Part shown: piece by piece, positions 10,650-23,331 of the stretch
How positions within the stretch are numbered: the stretch's first letter is position 1
Layout of the letters: each line of letters starts with the position of its first letter
From: Clavaria fumosa
Taxonomy: Eukaryota > Basidiomycota > Agaricomycetes > Agaricales > Clavariaceae
Assembly: GCA_951802425.1 (NCBI GenBank)
Contig: OX637802.1
Coordinates: forward strand, 2,356,001-2,420,000
Length of the DNA stretch: 64,000 bases
Reading direction: 5' to 3'
Program-made: the position numbers and the translations under genes
The notes under the pieces: generated by a model
The model's database searches: none
Seen by the model: only the letters and a program-made list of their open reading frames with translations
Told to the model about the DNA's origin: nothing

Positions 10650-12206
10650 ATGGACGTGGACAGCAATGCGGCACCGACGACGACGAGCATGCCATTCTCT
10701 GCTCTGTTTCCTCTTCCATTCCGCGTGCTCTTCCTCGTCGGACTGGGTATCCTTGGCTGGGCGACGAACTTACACGCGCTCGACCTCCTCGGTATCGACG
10801 CCGCCGCCACGCTGCACCTCGACACGCGCACGCGCTCGCCTCCCCAACACGCGCGGCACCTCACCGGAGCACGTACGACGGACTCCCAGTTGCAGTCGCT
10901 GCCGGAGCCACGCTACACAGTGGCGTATCGCCTCTTCGCGACGTACGCACTGTGGTGCGCCAGCGCATGGGCGCTCTTCCGATACACGACGTATCCGCAC
11001 GTCGTCTTTGCTGATGTGTTCCGCTTCATTGCGGCCGTGTGCTGGCTCGGCATTCTTCTTGCGCTCATATGTCCCTTTCATGTGCTCGAGAAATCCGAAC
11101 GCGACCGGTTTCTGCGGTGAGTGATGAATCGTTACTTTGACGCGCTGGGGTTTTAACTTCAGGCAGCACCGCACAGCGGTGTATACTCCCGCCTACTGGT
11201 GCTCCCATCCACTTTTCGGATGTGGTGTTCGCTGATATCATGACGTCCTTCGCAAAAGTCATCGGAGACGTGTGGCTCTCATTATGCATGTTCTTCCCGT
11301 GGAACTCCTTGCTTGTCTTGCCATCTCAGGAAGGTTGGCCACGGTGGATACTGCCCACTATCATGAGGTGAGATTGACATCAGACATCCACTTATTCGTG
11401 GACCCCCTGACGACGTCACCCTAGCCTTCCATATCTCGTCCGTCTCCGCCAATGCCTAATTGAACACAAGCTATCCTCGAACGACAACAGCCGACACCTT
11501 TACAACGCGGTGAAGTACGCGACTTCCTTTCCAGTCATCTTTTTGTCTGCCGCCCAGCGCATCGCCGACGGCGCTTTCGTGAAGCAGCAGGGCGAAGTGG
11601 CCGACACCGCTGACATCGGCTGGAATCCTGTGTTCTATGTGTGGTTCGTTTCCTAGGTTGCACCCCTGTTTTCTCCCTTCGGTAATCATTGCCCCTTGTA
11701 GGCTATTGGCGGCTATTATTAACTCTTCCTATTCCTTTTGGTGGGACGTGTCGGAAGACTGGGGACTCGATCTGCTCAGGTCTACGTCAGGGACGCGTCG
11801 CCACTCCTTATTTGCCTTTATTTCTCCCAGAAAAAGCACCCCATTGCCCACATCCGACCCAGGCCCAGGCTTTGCCCGCCATGACGCATTGCGGGCATAC
11901 CCGTTTGGCCTGCGGCCCAAGCTCCTCTTCCCATTACCAACATACCCTCTGATTGTGTTCTTCAACTTTGTCCTGCGCATGACGTGGTCGATCAAGCTCT
12001 CGAGCCACTTACACTCGCACGTTGATGGTGGTCGAGTCATCTTCTGGCTCGAGGCGGCGGAACTCGTGCGCCGCTGGCTATGGGTGTTCGTACGCGTCGA
12101 ATGGGAAGTCGTGAAGAAGACTTATCGTCGAGGCGACGTGCCCCTTGCCAAAGAGGAGGAGGGTGAAGAGGCAGCATTCCTTCTCACTGAGCGTGTCCAG
12201 CGGTGA
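10650..12206 (+). CDS. EXS-domain membrane protein, ERD1 homolog
   Basis: Exons 10650-11116, 11167-11367, 11425-11643 and 11702-12206 give 463 aa. All phases close. The N-terminal TM helix (FRVLFLVGLGILGWATNLHAL) is followed by several hydrophobic helices. The EXS signature is seen in FSDVVFADIMTSFAKVIGD, SLPYLVRLRQCL, RHLYNAVKYATSFP, NSSYSFWWDVSEDWGLDLL and FRF/LEAAELVRRWLWVFVRVEWE-like C-terminal segments. Yeast Erd1 is a Golgi membrane protein needed for retention of ER and Golgi residents and for phosphate recycling; XPR1/SYG1 share the EXS region. No SPX domain is present, which fits ERD1 rather than XPR1. Confidence 0.88.
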
Positions 12207-12461
12207 TTCATGAAGGCACTGGTCTTTCACTTATAGTGCGTTTTTCCATCTTATCCTCTCATTGAAATGCACTGATATATCGCCATTCCAAGGATGACAT
12301 TTGTAAAATTCTACACACATTATAACCCGCAATATAATTATGAACTTTTTTAAGGGACAGTACAGTACCAGCGTACAGCTGTAATTTCGCCGACTTAAGC
12401 AATGGATAACGTAAGCACGACATTGCACGTTTTCGACGCACTCCTTTGAGGATCCCAGTCC

Positions 12462-13173
12462 ATGAAACACACGACGAACCAGCTGATTGCACCTGCAAAT
12501 GGGCCAGATTCTGAAGTGCTCGCCTCAGGCAGCACTGGCGAAGGTCTTCGTGAACTGCAGAACGCGAGCAAAGTCCCTATCACAGAGCAAGAGGTCGGGC
12601 AGTATAAGGAGCAGGATCGCTACCTTCCTGTGAAGCCTAGAGTTCTTTCGAGTGTTTGTACGTCTAAGAAAGTGTGTAGATCGCCAACGTCGCGCGGATC
12701 ATGAAGAATGCGGTCCCGCCCACGGCCAAGGTCGCCAAAGACGCTAAGGAGTGCGTGCAGGAGTGTGTCTCCGAGTTCATCTCATTCATCACGAGTGAGG
12801 CCGCTGAGCGGTGTCAACTCGAGAAGCGCAAAACGGTGCAAAAATTTTGCCTTCTTTTTCATCCCCCAATATCTCACAACACTTGGCTGTTTGGCAGATT
12901 GGAGGAGAGGACATCATCGCGGCCATGGACACTCTAGGCTTTCCGGAATATGTGGTGACTTTGAGGATATATCTAGCTAAGCTGAGAGAGGTAGCACCTC
13001 TCTACCTCGCGTAGCTCGTCGCAAGTTGACCAATGACTTCTCACAAGCAGCAACAAGCCAGCCTGAGCTCGGCGGCGGCATCAGGCCCAGCCGGAAGTGG
13101 AGACATCGATGCCAAACCTAGCAGAGCGGACGGCGTGGAGAATAATACAAATGACCAGGACATAGTGGATTGA
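12462..13173 (+). CDS. HAP3: CCAAT-binding factor subunit HAP3/NF-YB
   Basis: Preferred exons 12462-12629, 12680-12835, 12898-12990 and 13051-13173 give 179 aa. The histone-fold core is unmistakable: [79 protein letters not shown]. With the third intron (12991-13050) removed, the frame continues into a Gln/Ala/Ser-rich tail ending NTNDQDIVD. If that intron is retained, translation ends at TAG 13012-13014 (146 aa). An upstream in-frame mini-exon (ATG 12402, intron 12411-12458) is possible. HAP3 forms a histone-like dimer with HAP5 and, with HAP2, binds CCAAT. Confidence 0.92.
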
Positions 13174-13698
13174 GTGCACCGGTGGTGATGGACGAGTCCG
13201 AGAAAGACAGGCTGTCTTGAGGGAATTTTGCATCCTCCGCGCTGATATGCTAGCGAATTTCCTCACGTTGCTCTAGATTCGTCGAAATGCTAGTGGCGGT
13301 AACGAGTACGTCCTCCGAATTCCATTGCGTACTGCTTTCCTCCTCACATTTGACCCCTCAGACTATTAACCAAAATGTAACGCCTTATGATGTTTCCCTC
13401 GTCATCACCGCATGCGAGAGTATGTTCGACATGTCACTCACTAAAAGCACCGCATGGAAAACGAGGCGTACACGAGTCAACTCTCGACAAAAATGAGTAG
13501 TTCACACAGGGACAGTCAACGACGACACGGTGTGAAATCAGCCTGCAAAATTTCGTTTATTAGAGGATCAATACCGCGTTTCATAACACGATAATGTAGC
13601 CTGATATTTTATCCAATGTTGACGAGAATCAACAAGCTTGTCGAGCTAGACATCGTCGGCGGTTATAGGATGCTGCGAGATCGCTGTGCGTCCGAGGC
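13174..13698. other. Intergenic spacer
   Basis: No supported gene. Open frames here are short and lack family motifs. Confidence 0.4.
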
Positions 13699-14812
13699 AT
13701 GGCGAGGTCTCTTCTCAGTCACCTCCTCGCCATCACCCACATACCGCGTGCGCGCTGCCCTGCACGCCCGTTATCAATGCGCTTCTCAGCAGCGTTGCTG
13801 GTTGGCCTCGGTGCCCGCATATTCCTTGATATCATCCTCCACCCCCCAGGCCATCAACAGCGGGAGGCCATCCTCACCGGCATCTGGCAGGGCGTCGCGC
13901 TCTATCACACCCACGCCAACCACCTCCACTCGCTCTTCCTCGTCGCCTTCGCCATCAGCGCCTGGCTCATGATCGACTTTGCCCTCATCCAGGACGTCTA
14001 CAGGATGACCACCATCCTCCTCGGTGTCGCCCTCGGCGTCTTCTGTGCTGGCCTGCTCACACAACTCGAGAGCAGCTTTGACAACGGCGGCCGCAGCGGC
14101 GCTAAGCATGACCACCATAACCCCTCACGTCTGCAGTCGGCCGCCGCCGCTGCTGCCGCCGTTGTCTCCGCCTCCAAGAAGCATCATCGATCGTCAGGTC
14201 AGCACCCGCAGCATTCCCGGGCCCGCATACCCGTGCCGCCCACCGTGTCGGACATCACCGCGCCCTCGCTCGACACGTCCACAGACACGTTCGACTCGAA
14301 CCCGCTCCTGACGCCGTTTGAGCGCGAGGTCGCCTCGCTGCGCATGCGCGCGTCCCTCGCCGACACCGAGCGGCGCCGCTACCGAGAGGAGAAGAAATGG
14401 GCCATCTCCCAGGGAAACGTCGCCCGTGCCGAACAGATGCGCTGGCAGGTCAAGCGCTATACCACCCTCATGCATAGCTTTAACAGGGAAGCAGACGCCA
14501 TGCTCCTTGAAGGTACGTCGACCCTTTGTACAGTTTCTTGCCCGTTTCAGATGTAATTTTTTCCCTTCTTACCTTTGCGTGCCGGCAGCCAACTCGCGTG
14601 CAAACAATCAGCAGCCTCCTGCTGCACCATCTCCGCGTTCTCGTGCCCGTAGGCAGGATACTCCGAGCGAGGGTCAACCATCGAATGGGAACCCCAAGGA
14701 CGGCAACCTTACAGCAAACACTTCTGCCACCACGTCTACATATTTGTCCGGCGCATCTCCGAGCCGTCGCACTGATCGATCAATGCCACAACGTCCTCCC
14801 ATCCGCTCGTGA
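13699..14812 (+). CDS. Conserved fungal membrane protein, unknown function
   Basis: Exons 13699-14512 and 14589-14812, 345 aa. Three hydrophobic segments lie in the first about 130 residues (FSAALLVGLGARIFLDIIL, LFLVAFAISAWLMIDFAL, TTILLGVALGVFCAGLL). These are followed by a His/Ala-rich linker, then a strongly charged helix from about residue 205 (LTPFEREVASLRMRASL ... QVKRYTTLMHSFNREADAML), and a Ser/Pro-rich tail. I do not recognise the family. ATG 13699 has the better start context (G at -3 and +4); ATG 13777 would place the first TM helix right at the N-terminus and remains possible. Confidence 0.72.
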
Positions 14813-15175
14813 ATTGTGCAGGTGCAATTCAATGAGCCGGCGGCAGTTCGGTGTTCCCCACTCACTCACAAGTTCGGATGGCAAGCACTCCTGTTCCAAA
14901 ATCTAACGTGTTACGCGACGATCCTCGTGATATGCTCCCAGCTCAGAATGACTAGTGAAGAGTCGCCCATCCATGAGGAGTCAAGGATGCTGGCACAAAA
15001 CTAATACATTGGACCCAGGATAATTTTAAGTGTTCTACACAGGTTAAGTTCGAGCCAGAGGGCGCGGGAACAAGTTTTTAAAGTAAGGAAATGTGGCACA
15101 TACAGTAGAGCGGAATTGGAGAGACACAAGAAATGCGAAGGAGAATAAAAACGTTTAGGGAAAAGGCACGGGCCT
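14813..15175. other. Convergent spacer
   Basis: Between the 3' ends of the membrane-protein gene and the CHD1 gene; no gene seen. Confidence 0.4.
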
Positions 15176-18100
15176 TTAACGATGAGATCTCCCATTTGTT
15201 CTTGCCGGGGCACCTTGCGCAGGTAACACCCCATTTGCTCTCCCACCGGCATTCATTTTTGGCTTCTTGGGTGCGTTGTTGGGATCGACCATAGTTCGCG
15301 GGGCGCTCTCCTTCATCACCATCTTCGCGTGGATTTCTTCCAGCTTGGAAGCCTTAACCTTCTTCGGCCAGAAGAGAGTGACGAAGCTGATCGTGGCGAA
15401 CCTTGAGCATGCATCGCGCGAGGGTTCAACAAGACAGAGACTCACGTCCAAAGATGGCGTCGCCATCGTTCTCGATCTTCGCCGGCTTCGCGCTTCTGAT
15501 TGAGCACCAATTCTATGCGACGGCCAATGGCGGCGAGTGAATCCTTCAGGATGGCCACCTTGTCATCCCGTGGCATATCCTCGCCTGAAAGTTTGAGTTG
15601 TTTCTGGGAGCAGTCAGCAGGTTACTTCATGCATTGAAGGGGAAACATACAAGCTGCTTCTTCACTGGCCGCAACTCCTCCTTCGTCGCGCCCTCATCCA
15701 TTGAAGGGCTAAAGAGTTGAATTCGTCATGTGGTCATAAGTAACCGGAAATGATGCAAGTACGCACCATTCATCGGATGACTCCGAGTCGGTGAATGTAG
15801 GCGTTGGTCGTCGCTTACGCTTTCTGGAAGAGCCATCGTCGACCGACACGACAGCTTCGCTCTCGGAGCGCCGTTTCATGCTGCCACTGTGAGAGGACGA
15901 TGCAACCGCTGTTGGAGGTGGAGAAGCTGAGGATTTCATGTGCCCTTTGGTACGGAGCGAGCTCTCATACGAACGGAGCTTCTCGTCATGTTCCCGCAGA
16001 CATCCCAGCAGAAAATCCCCTCGCCGCACGAGGTGTATCGCGTTCGGTATAGGCCGGCTCGCGGAATCTTCCCCTTTCTTGCCTTCTTCCAGGAAGAACT
16101 TGCCCTCCAAGCCTAATTTGGGATCTTTGGCCATCGCCTCCCAGTTTCCGAAGCCATGGATATACGCGCCAACCAGTAGCATGGAATCCTCCTGAGGACC
16201 CCACCTCCCCGACCAATTGAGGGTGGGCCGGATGTTCTCGATTGGGATACTCCAAGTGTATGGGTCATCGAGTACGCTGAGATGATCGAAGAGGATGCGA
16301 AGGTCACGATTGCGTAGGAGAACAGTTTCGGCGTTGATGTTGCCGACGTTCCGATATGTCACGAGGACGGCCTTGCTCTTTTGAGCATTCGTTAACGTCT
16401 CGCCTGCTGCCTGGCGTGCTCGCTTCTGAGAATTGCTCTCTTCCACAGCCCGATTACATATTTCAATAATGTCCTCTGCGACATCCATAATCATAGCTTT
16501 GTTTTTGTCCTGGAGCTTGCACTCGTTGACCTGGGAAAAGAGTCAAAAAATCTTCCTTGTGCGAAGAGCGGGCCAGCCTACAATGATGTCGTAGCGCTGA
16601 CGAATATCACCCCAGCGTTGAAGGCTCCGGATCAGGACGCGCACATCCCTTTCCTTCAACTCCATAGCCTTCTGCGTTGCCGTCTTCCGCTGCGGCCCAG
16701 GGGCTTTCGCCTTCTTCGGAGCGGGGTTGGTGTTGGGCTGGTCGACGTCCATACCTTCGTAGGACACGGGCGCGTGAGACCGCTTGCGGTCTCTCAACTC
16801 CTGTGCGGCCAGCTCCTCTGCTCTCCGCTCCGCATCCTCCTGCTCAAACTTCTGACGCTCCTCGATGGGGATAATATCTTCCCAGTTCATGTCATTCTTG
16901 ACATCGCTGACCGCCGCGACGAACTGCGAAAGGAAACCCTCGCCACCGAGCGACGTGCCGCCATCCCCTTCGGCAGCCATAGTCTCGTGTGCTTCCGCAC
17001 GATTGAGAATGTCGTCAAGATCCATTTCGTCCAGCTTTTTGCTCTGTTGCATGTCGTCCTTGTCGAACCTGAATAGTCCGTTAGCTCCTCTGAACGGGGC
17101 TGAACAGGAAGGGGAAAAACAGGATACGGACATCTTTTGAGCACCATATTTCAATACCGCGGTCAGTTCGTCTTTACTAAGATTGTCCGGTTTGGACGTA
17201 TCCTTGACTTGCGCCTTGGAACTCAAATGGGCCTGAGTCGTGTCCATCTGGTTAATGACTGCCAGAATCATGAGCGTCACAGGTTCGATCCAGCTCCCAC
17301 CATCGAGAAAGAAGACATACTCGCGTATTCAAGCACCATTTTCTTCTTAGCACGCTCTAAAACATCCTCCTCCATCGTGTCCTTGCTCACAAACCGATAC
17401 ACATTGACATGAGACTTTTGTCCAATGCGATGAGCACGTGCCATAGCCTGCAGGTCGTTCTGAGGATTCCAGTCACTCTGTAAATGATGATTAAGTGTCA
17501 GCAATGCCCATTCCGTGCGCTCGAGTCCGGTTAACCGGCTAATTGAGAAGACCCTACATCGAAGATGATAACCGTATCGGCCGTCTCGAGGTTGATGCCC
17601 AGGCCGCCCGCGCGTGTTGAGAGTAAGAAGGCAAAGTCTGGCGACCCTGGCGCGTTGAAGTGTGCGATCGACTTCTTCCGAGCCTCGGACGAGACCATGC
17701 CGTCCAAGCGTTGATGCTGGTACCCTCTGAATGACATATAATCACTGAGAATATCAAGCATCCGGACCATCTGGCTGAAGATCAAGACGCGGTGATTGTC
17801 GGATCGAAGACGGTGTAGAAGCTTGTCCAGCAAAACCATCTTGCCGCTGTTCATGATGAGCCCTTTCAACGTTTCCTCGACGTTGTCGGTCCGGACCTCC
17901 GCGCCGTCAAACAAATAGGGATGATTGGCAGCTTTTTTCAACTCCATCGCTACGCATCGAATTAGAGAACATCAAACGTCGACTTTAGAGCAAAAGATTA
18001 GTACCAATATTGAGCAAGCTGATATTGTTATTTCCGTTGGCGCTCTTGACCAGACCTTGGAAGTTCTATCGAGAAAAACGTCAACGATACCGCATAGAGC

Positions 18101-20428
18101 AAAGAACGGGCTGAGTAAGTACCTTCGTTAATATGTTCTTATAAAAGTGAGTCTGCAGTGCCGACATTTCGACGCGTAGAATGCGTTCACTCTTGGTCGG
18201 GAGAGATGTAAGGACATCACGCTTCAGTCGCCTCAACATAAGGGATTCTAGCTGTGTGTGCAACTCTTTGATCTTCGTCTCGTGATCTGCATCGTTGAGA
18301 TCGAATTCATTTGTGAGCGCGACTACGGGGCAATGTCAACGACCAGTGGGTAGGACAAGGATAGATGAAAATACATTTTTCGGGCATCAAGAAATGCATC
18401 AACGAGAGCAGCTCTACGAGGATCGGATTAGCATATAGGGACTTGATGTCACATTCGCACTACCTTTGACGTTGTTTTGCAGAGGAGTACCGGTTATGAG
18501 GAGTTTCGAAGCCGCCGAAAATGATTTGAGCGCTTCGTACAGTTGGCTCTCAGAGTTTTTTAAACGATGAGCCTACGCAAGCCACGTCAGGAAAGCACAA
18601 CCAAAGGAAGTTCTAACAACGGACCTCATCGACAGCGAGCGCCTGCCACTTGAGTTCACTCAACTCTTTCGAGTCACGCAACGTCAACTCATACGTCGTT
18701 AACAGGACGTTCATTTTTAGCCTCTTGTTCGAGGGCCCAAACTCGTATGTCCTGATCACCTCTCTCGCGGGGGCATTGCCGATGTATGTGATGACGTTGA
18801 TATCAGGAGCCCATGCCGCGAATTGCGTCTGCCAGGCAGTGATGGTGGACAGCGGAACGATGACGAGGAAGGGGCCGTATTGATGTAACTCATGGAAGAG
18901 GTAGGACAGGAAAGCGACGGTTTGGACAGTCTGCATAAATGCAGGGTTAGAGCACGCTTAAATGCAAAGAGGGCGAGGACACACCTTTCCTAAGCCCATT
19001 TCGTCTGCGAGGATCCCATTCTCGCCCATGCTCCATAAGTATGCCAGCCAGTTCAACCCTGTTAACTGGAAATCCTTGAGCTCCCCTCCTGTGGCGACAA
19101 TATAATCGGGGTCCTTCGTGATCTTCTGGAAGACAGGACGTTTATCACGGCTATAGACGACGCTTTTGAAGGGGAATTTAGCTTCTACTTCGCGCTTTCT
19201 GTATCCGTCGATCAGTTCCTTTGCGATAGGGCGAATTTCGTCCTGGGTTTCCCAGGTGCACTGGTCGTAGTTAAGGCCCATCCACTTGCAGAAGTATTCC
19301 GTGTTGTTTGTAGTGGGAGATTCCCGGTGAGACACAATCCTCTCAATGGTCTTGTACGTCTCGAGCTCCTGCTTCTCGCGCTCCTTATCCAGAAGAAGGG
19401 ATTCGTAGTCCTCGCGTGACAAGCCAGATATGTTGAGTCGTGCCTGATAAGCTTTGTACGCCTTAATATAGTTGTCAACACGCTTCAGTCCTCTGAATCG
19501 TTTGAGAAACTCATAAGTCTCGTCCGTGTTGTGGAGGTGAGAGAAGTTTTTCCACTTGATATGGAATCGCTGAAAGAGAGATACGTTAGAATTTGGTGAG
19601 CAAACGAGTGACAAGAAAGTGAGTGCTTACGATGTTGTCAAACCAGAGATCCTCAGGGTCTGCTTCCCGGGCTTCATCCCTACTGTGACTGAGGACCGCT
19701 TCAATTTCGTCCTCCTCCTTGAACTGAGCAGCCGAGTCGGCGTAGTACGCAGAGGCAGTCTCTTCCTCTTCGAACTGGCCGAAATCGTCGATGTAGTTAG
19801 GTATCTTGACCCCTCTGCTAGAGACGCGCAGCTCTTCACCAGGAACTCGGACTTTCTTCTTCTTCTTGGAGCGGGAACCGTAGTCAGAGTCCGAATCGGA
19901 GGCAGAAGGACGGGGCGGGGCTAAGGAAGAGTGAGCTGACAAGAATACCTGTACATATCTCATATATGCGTACCACGAGGTCGTGAAGGAGTTGTCGTCA
20001 ACTTCTTCTTCCTCTTGGGCGCTTTCCTCTTCCCATACTCTTGGTCCTCATCTTCGTCATCTTCGTCATCAAAGGCCTGTGGAAAGAGATTTCAGCCACC
20101 CCTTCAACGGACAAGGAATGAGAGGCAACACACGGAGTCCTCAGCATCCTGCGGTCGAGACTGATGAGAACAAGCTGCGAAGGAAGGGCAAGCCAAGACT
20201 CACGGAGTGCTTAAAGTAGTGGTTGGGGTCCGGGGGTGGGGGTTCGGGGATAGGAGTGGAGTCTTCATCCTCTTCACCCTCAGCATCAGCGTCCTCCGAC
20301 TCCCTTGGGTCGACGGGCATGGTGTCGGACTCTCTCTTGTCGTCCATGGCATCATCGCTATAGTTGAGGTCGAGGGGATTCTTAAGGGTAGGGGGTGAGA
20401 GAGAATTTGGGGTAGAAGGGGTGAGCAT
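15176..20428 (-). CDS. CHD1: Chromodomain helicase CHD1, ATP-dependent nucleosome remodeler
   Basis: Eighteen exons, about 1432 aa. Minus-strand exons: 20428-20204, 20160-20134, 20076-19974, 19920-19631, 19569-18985, 18930-18625, 18572-18464, 18413-18375, 18322-18123, 18065-18005, 17949-17558, 17477-17321, 17258-17132, 17068-16582, 16530-15767, 15708-15651, 15603-15446 and 15386-15176; every phase closes. Order: acidic N-terminus, tandem chromodomains ([32 protein letters not shown]), Snf2 ATPase ([30 protein letters not shown]), helicase C ([24 protein letters not shown]), bridge ([13 protein letters not shown]), SANT-SLIDE-like region, and a CHCT domain ([11 protein letters not shown] ... 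RRHLWTFVTLF). The acceptor of exon 2 is uncertain (20160 or 20148). The family spaces nucleosomes behind elongating Pol II. Confidence 0.95.
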
Positions 20429-21780
20429 GATGCGGGGGAGAGGAGGGACCGGAAGTGAGCTCGCTGTGGTGGACGATGAGGAAGGGGGATGTGAAGGTGA
20501 TGATGGGTGGAAAAGGGACGTCGTGGGGAGCCGATGTCCACGCGTGATCCATTGGGCGATGAGCGTCACGTCGCCACGGTCACCGCCGGTTTGCTCCTCG
20601 CCAACGCTCGTGATGAACTCTGATTCTGGTACATATCGAGCCCACTATCCCACCCAAAAAAGCCCGCCCTTTTTTTAATTTTATTCTTTTGGCTTTTCCT
20701 TTTTTTAATTCTCTCGACGAAGCGCTCGACGACGAAGACGACGACGACGACAGCGATACAGTTGTACAACGTATATACTACGGTACGGTACAACCCAGCG
20801 ATGGTTACCACAATATCATTATCAAGTCGCCGTCGACGTTGCCGCTCCCACCCCCTTCTCTCTCTATACCCACCCCCTTCTCTCTCTATACCCACCCTCT
20901 CCCCACCCACCATACAACAGTGGCGGTCCAAGCTTGACATGCGGCGTCGTCGCCACACAGCGCCTAACCACTTACCGCCAGTGTACGGCAACTGCGGTAG
21001 CCGTAGGTCGGATCAAACATTGAGGGGAGAAAGGAGCGAGGGTTTCTGGGTTTCTCCCAGAACCTGAGACAGCTTTTGTTCGCTCGTCGAGATGAGTGAA
21101 GGGGTCCATTTGTCTCCGTTGTGTGTCACACGTCGCCCATCATATGATGTCCACTATACCAGGCGATGGCCGCGAGATTTGGCAAGGCAGTGCCGAGCGG
21201 CGTGCACGGCCCCTATCTCCTTACGGCAGCTGTACCCATGAGGGTGAATGCGGCGGGCACTGAGCTAAGCCGCTGAGCTAGAAGCAATCGCCTTAGCTCC
21301 ATCCGTCGACTACATTGGGTCAACCGCAAGCTTGGGCCTCATGTAGCCAAGTGTAGCCTTTCTTGTCGAGATGTGCGACGGTGACGATGATGCCCCAAAA
21401 ATGTCGTATTCGTACTATAACAGCCGGTTTAAACAGCAAGCGTGGGCGGCCCTTCAACAGAGCCGTTGCACGCAAGCAGACGCACCGCATACCCCAGCCG
21501 CGAGGCATACTCGGCCGCTGCTCATCGAAGCTTACCGCAGTGTGGACACCGTGGAGACAAGGGTGGGTGCAGTTGTTAGCGTAGTGTGTTTCAGGTGTAC
21601 ATTAGTGGCATCGTGGAGAACGATGACCACGACGTCGACCAACGCATGAACGAGAGTTCTATGATATTATACGCTTTGAGGTCCAGTGAGCCGCAACGTT
21701 GAGTGGAATGTCCCAGGTGACGTGGTGACGCGTGGTGGTGACGCGCGACGTCGGGCTCGCCGTCACCCACCATCTTAGCC
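20429..21780. other. Divergent intergenic region between CHD1 and TFB4
   Basis: 1.35 kb without a gene I can support. It contains two exact 22-bp tandem units of C/T-rich sequence (20847-20868 and 20869-20890), T-rich runs near 20670-20710 and a GAC/GAA-rich patch near 20725-20755, all in the CHD1 upstream region. Confidence 0.5.
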
Positions 21781-23146
21781 ATGGACGACATGGCCTCACA
21801 TCTGTCAGTGATCGTCGACCTGTCCCCAACACAATGGCATCTCTCCGCACAGTCTGACAATAAATACCCCTTGTCGCTCAAGTCGTTTATTCCGCAGCTT
21901 CTCGCCTTCCTCAACGCACACGTCGCCGCCAGACATGAGAACACGCTGGCCGTCTTCGGCGCATTTCCGGGCAAGAGGTCTGTAGACGATGCGTTTATCA
22001 TATAGGCCATGAATCGCAATAACTCACCAATCACCAGCGTCGTGTTGTATTCGTCTGTCGACCCGCGCAGTCATGACAGTCCGGCGTTAGACGCGAATAC
22101 CTATCCATCCTTCAAAGCACTAGACGCGGCCGTCACACGTAAAATATCAGACGAGCTAGATGCCCTGAGTGGTTCCGAAGAGGAAGGTTCGTCTCTTTGC
22201 ACCCGACGGCTGGGAGAGCTTCACCAAGGCGCATACTTCAGCGCCATGTGCACTAGTCGGAGCCATCATCAAAGCTCTCTGTTGTAAGTTCACGCGACTA
22301 CTAGACCCTCATCGTACTAAATCGTCCAGATATCAACCGCATTACACATCCCTCATCAACGCCCGGAGATGTATCTGCCCAAACTGAACCTCGTATCCTT
22401 ATTCTATCAGTGTCACCCGACCTTTCTACATCTTATATTCCTATTATGAACTCCATATTTTCCGCCCAGAAGTTGGTACGCCCCAATTCCCATCATCTCT
22501 CGGCTTGATAAACGGAAGCGCAGAAAGTCACCATAGACGTCTGCAAAATATACGGGCCAGACACCGTCTTTCTGCAACAAGCTGCCCATTTAACGGGTGG
22601 ATCGTACGTCAATCTAGAGCGCCGTGACGCCCTCCTCCAATACCTCATCGTCCGTTTGTGCCGTCATCACTCCGATGATAAGGCCTGACGATCTCCGCCC
22701 ATAGATGTCCTTCCTCCCTTCTCCGTCAATACGGAAAATTATGTCTGTACCGACGCAAGACAAGGTCGACTTTCGGGCCGCTTGCTTCTGTCACAAGAAC
22801 ATCGTTGACGTCGGATTCGTGTGCTCTGTGTGCCTGTCTAGTGCGTGCTCTCAACCTCTCTCATCTCTTGTATTGTTCTGACAGCGTGGCTCTTTCTGCT
22901 TTCCCACTCACAACAGTATTTTGCCAGCCTGTTCCGGTGTGTTCAACGTGTCGGTGCGTTTACTCTGTCCCTGCCTCTAAATGGCGTTTCGTTGCTGACC
23001 GTTTGGGGTGCAGCACGAAGTTTCCGATCAAGACGCTGCAGAGACTCAACGCGACCCGGCCGCTGTTGCCGCCCAGAGAGCAGACACAGGCGCTTCCAAA
23101 TACGAATTCGATCGCGCCATCGCACAGCGTTGCGAACGGTCGATAG
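21781..23146 (+). CDS. TFB4: TFIIH core subunit Tfb4 (p34/GTF2H3)
   Basis: Exons 21781-21977, 22038-22186, 22242-22283, 22330-22475, 22524-22649, 22705-22840, 22917-22953 and 23014-23146 give 321 aa, all phases closing. It has a vWA-like domain starting HLSVIVDLSPTQWHL, FLNAHVAARHENTLAVFG, then ILILSVSPDLS, VTIDVCKIYGPDTVFLQQAAHLTGG, and a C-terminal C4 zinc module (CFCHKNIVDVGFVCSVCLS, then FCQPVPVCSTC). Tfb4 pairs with Ssl1/p44 in the TFIIH core for promoter opening and nucleotide excision repair. The zinc module is split across three exons and is complete only after splicing. Confidence 0.94.
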
Positions 23147-23331
23147 CGTTGCCTCTCACCGTCCTTGTCTCGTCGTGTAGCGCATGTATCCCCTGCGGCT
23201 GTGCCAACCTATTCGTTCTACCATATGGAATTATGGATAGCGCATTGAGAGGCGCAGCGCCGCCGCGGCCCTGAGTGCCCGCTAATGCCCCCCAGGGCCG
23301 ACAAATTTCCCATAAGGACTACTAGTACTAC

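Noticed and set aside
20200..20541. 113-codon frame overlapping CHD1 exon 1
   Set aside because: It is a shadow of the Ser/Pro-rich leader and exon in another frame; the acidic CHD1 frame continues correctly through introns.
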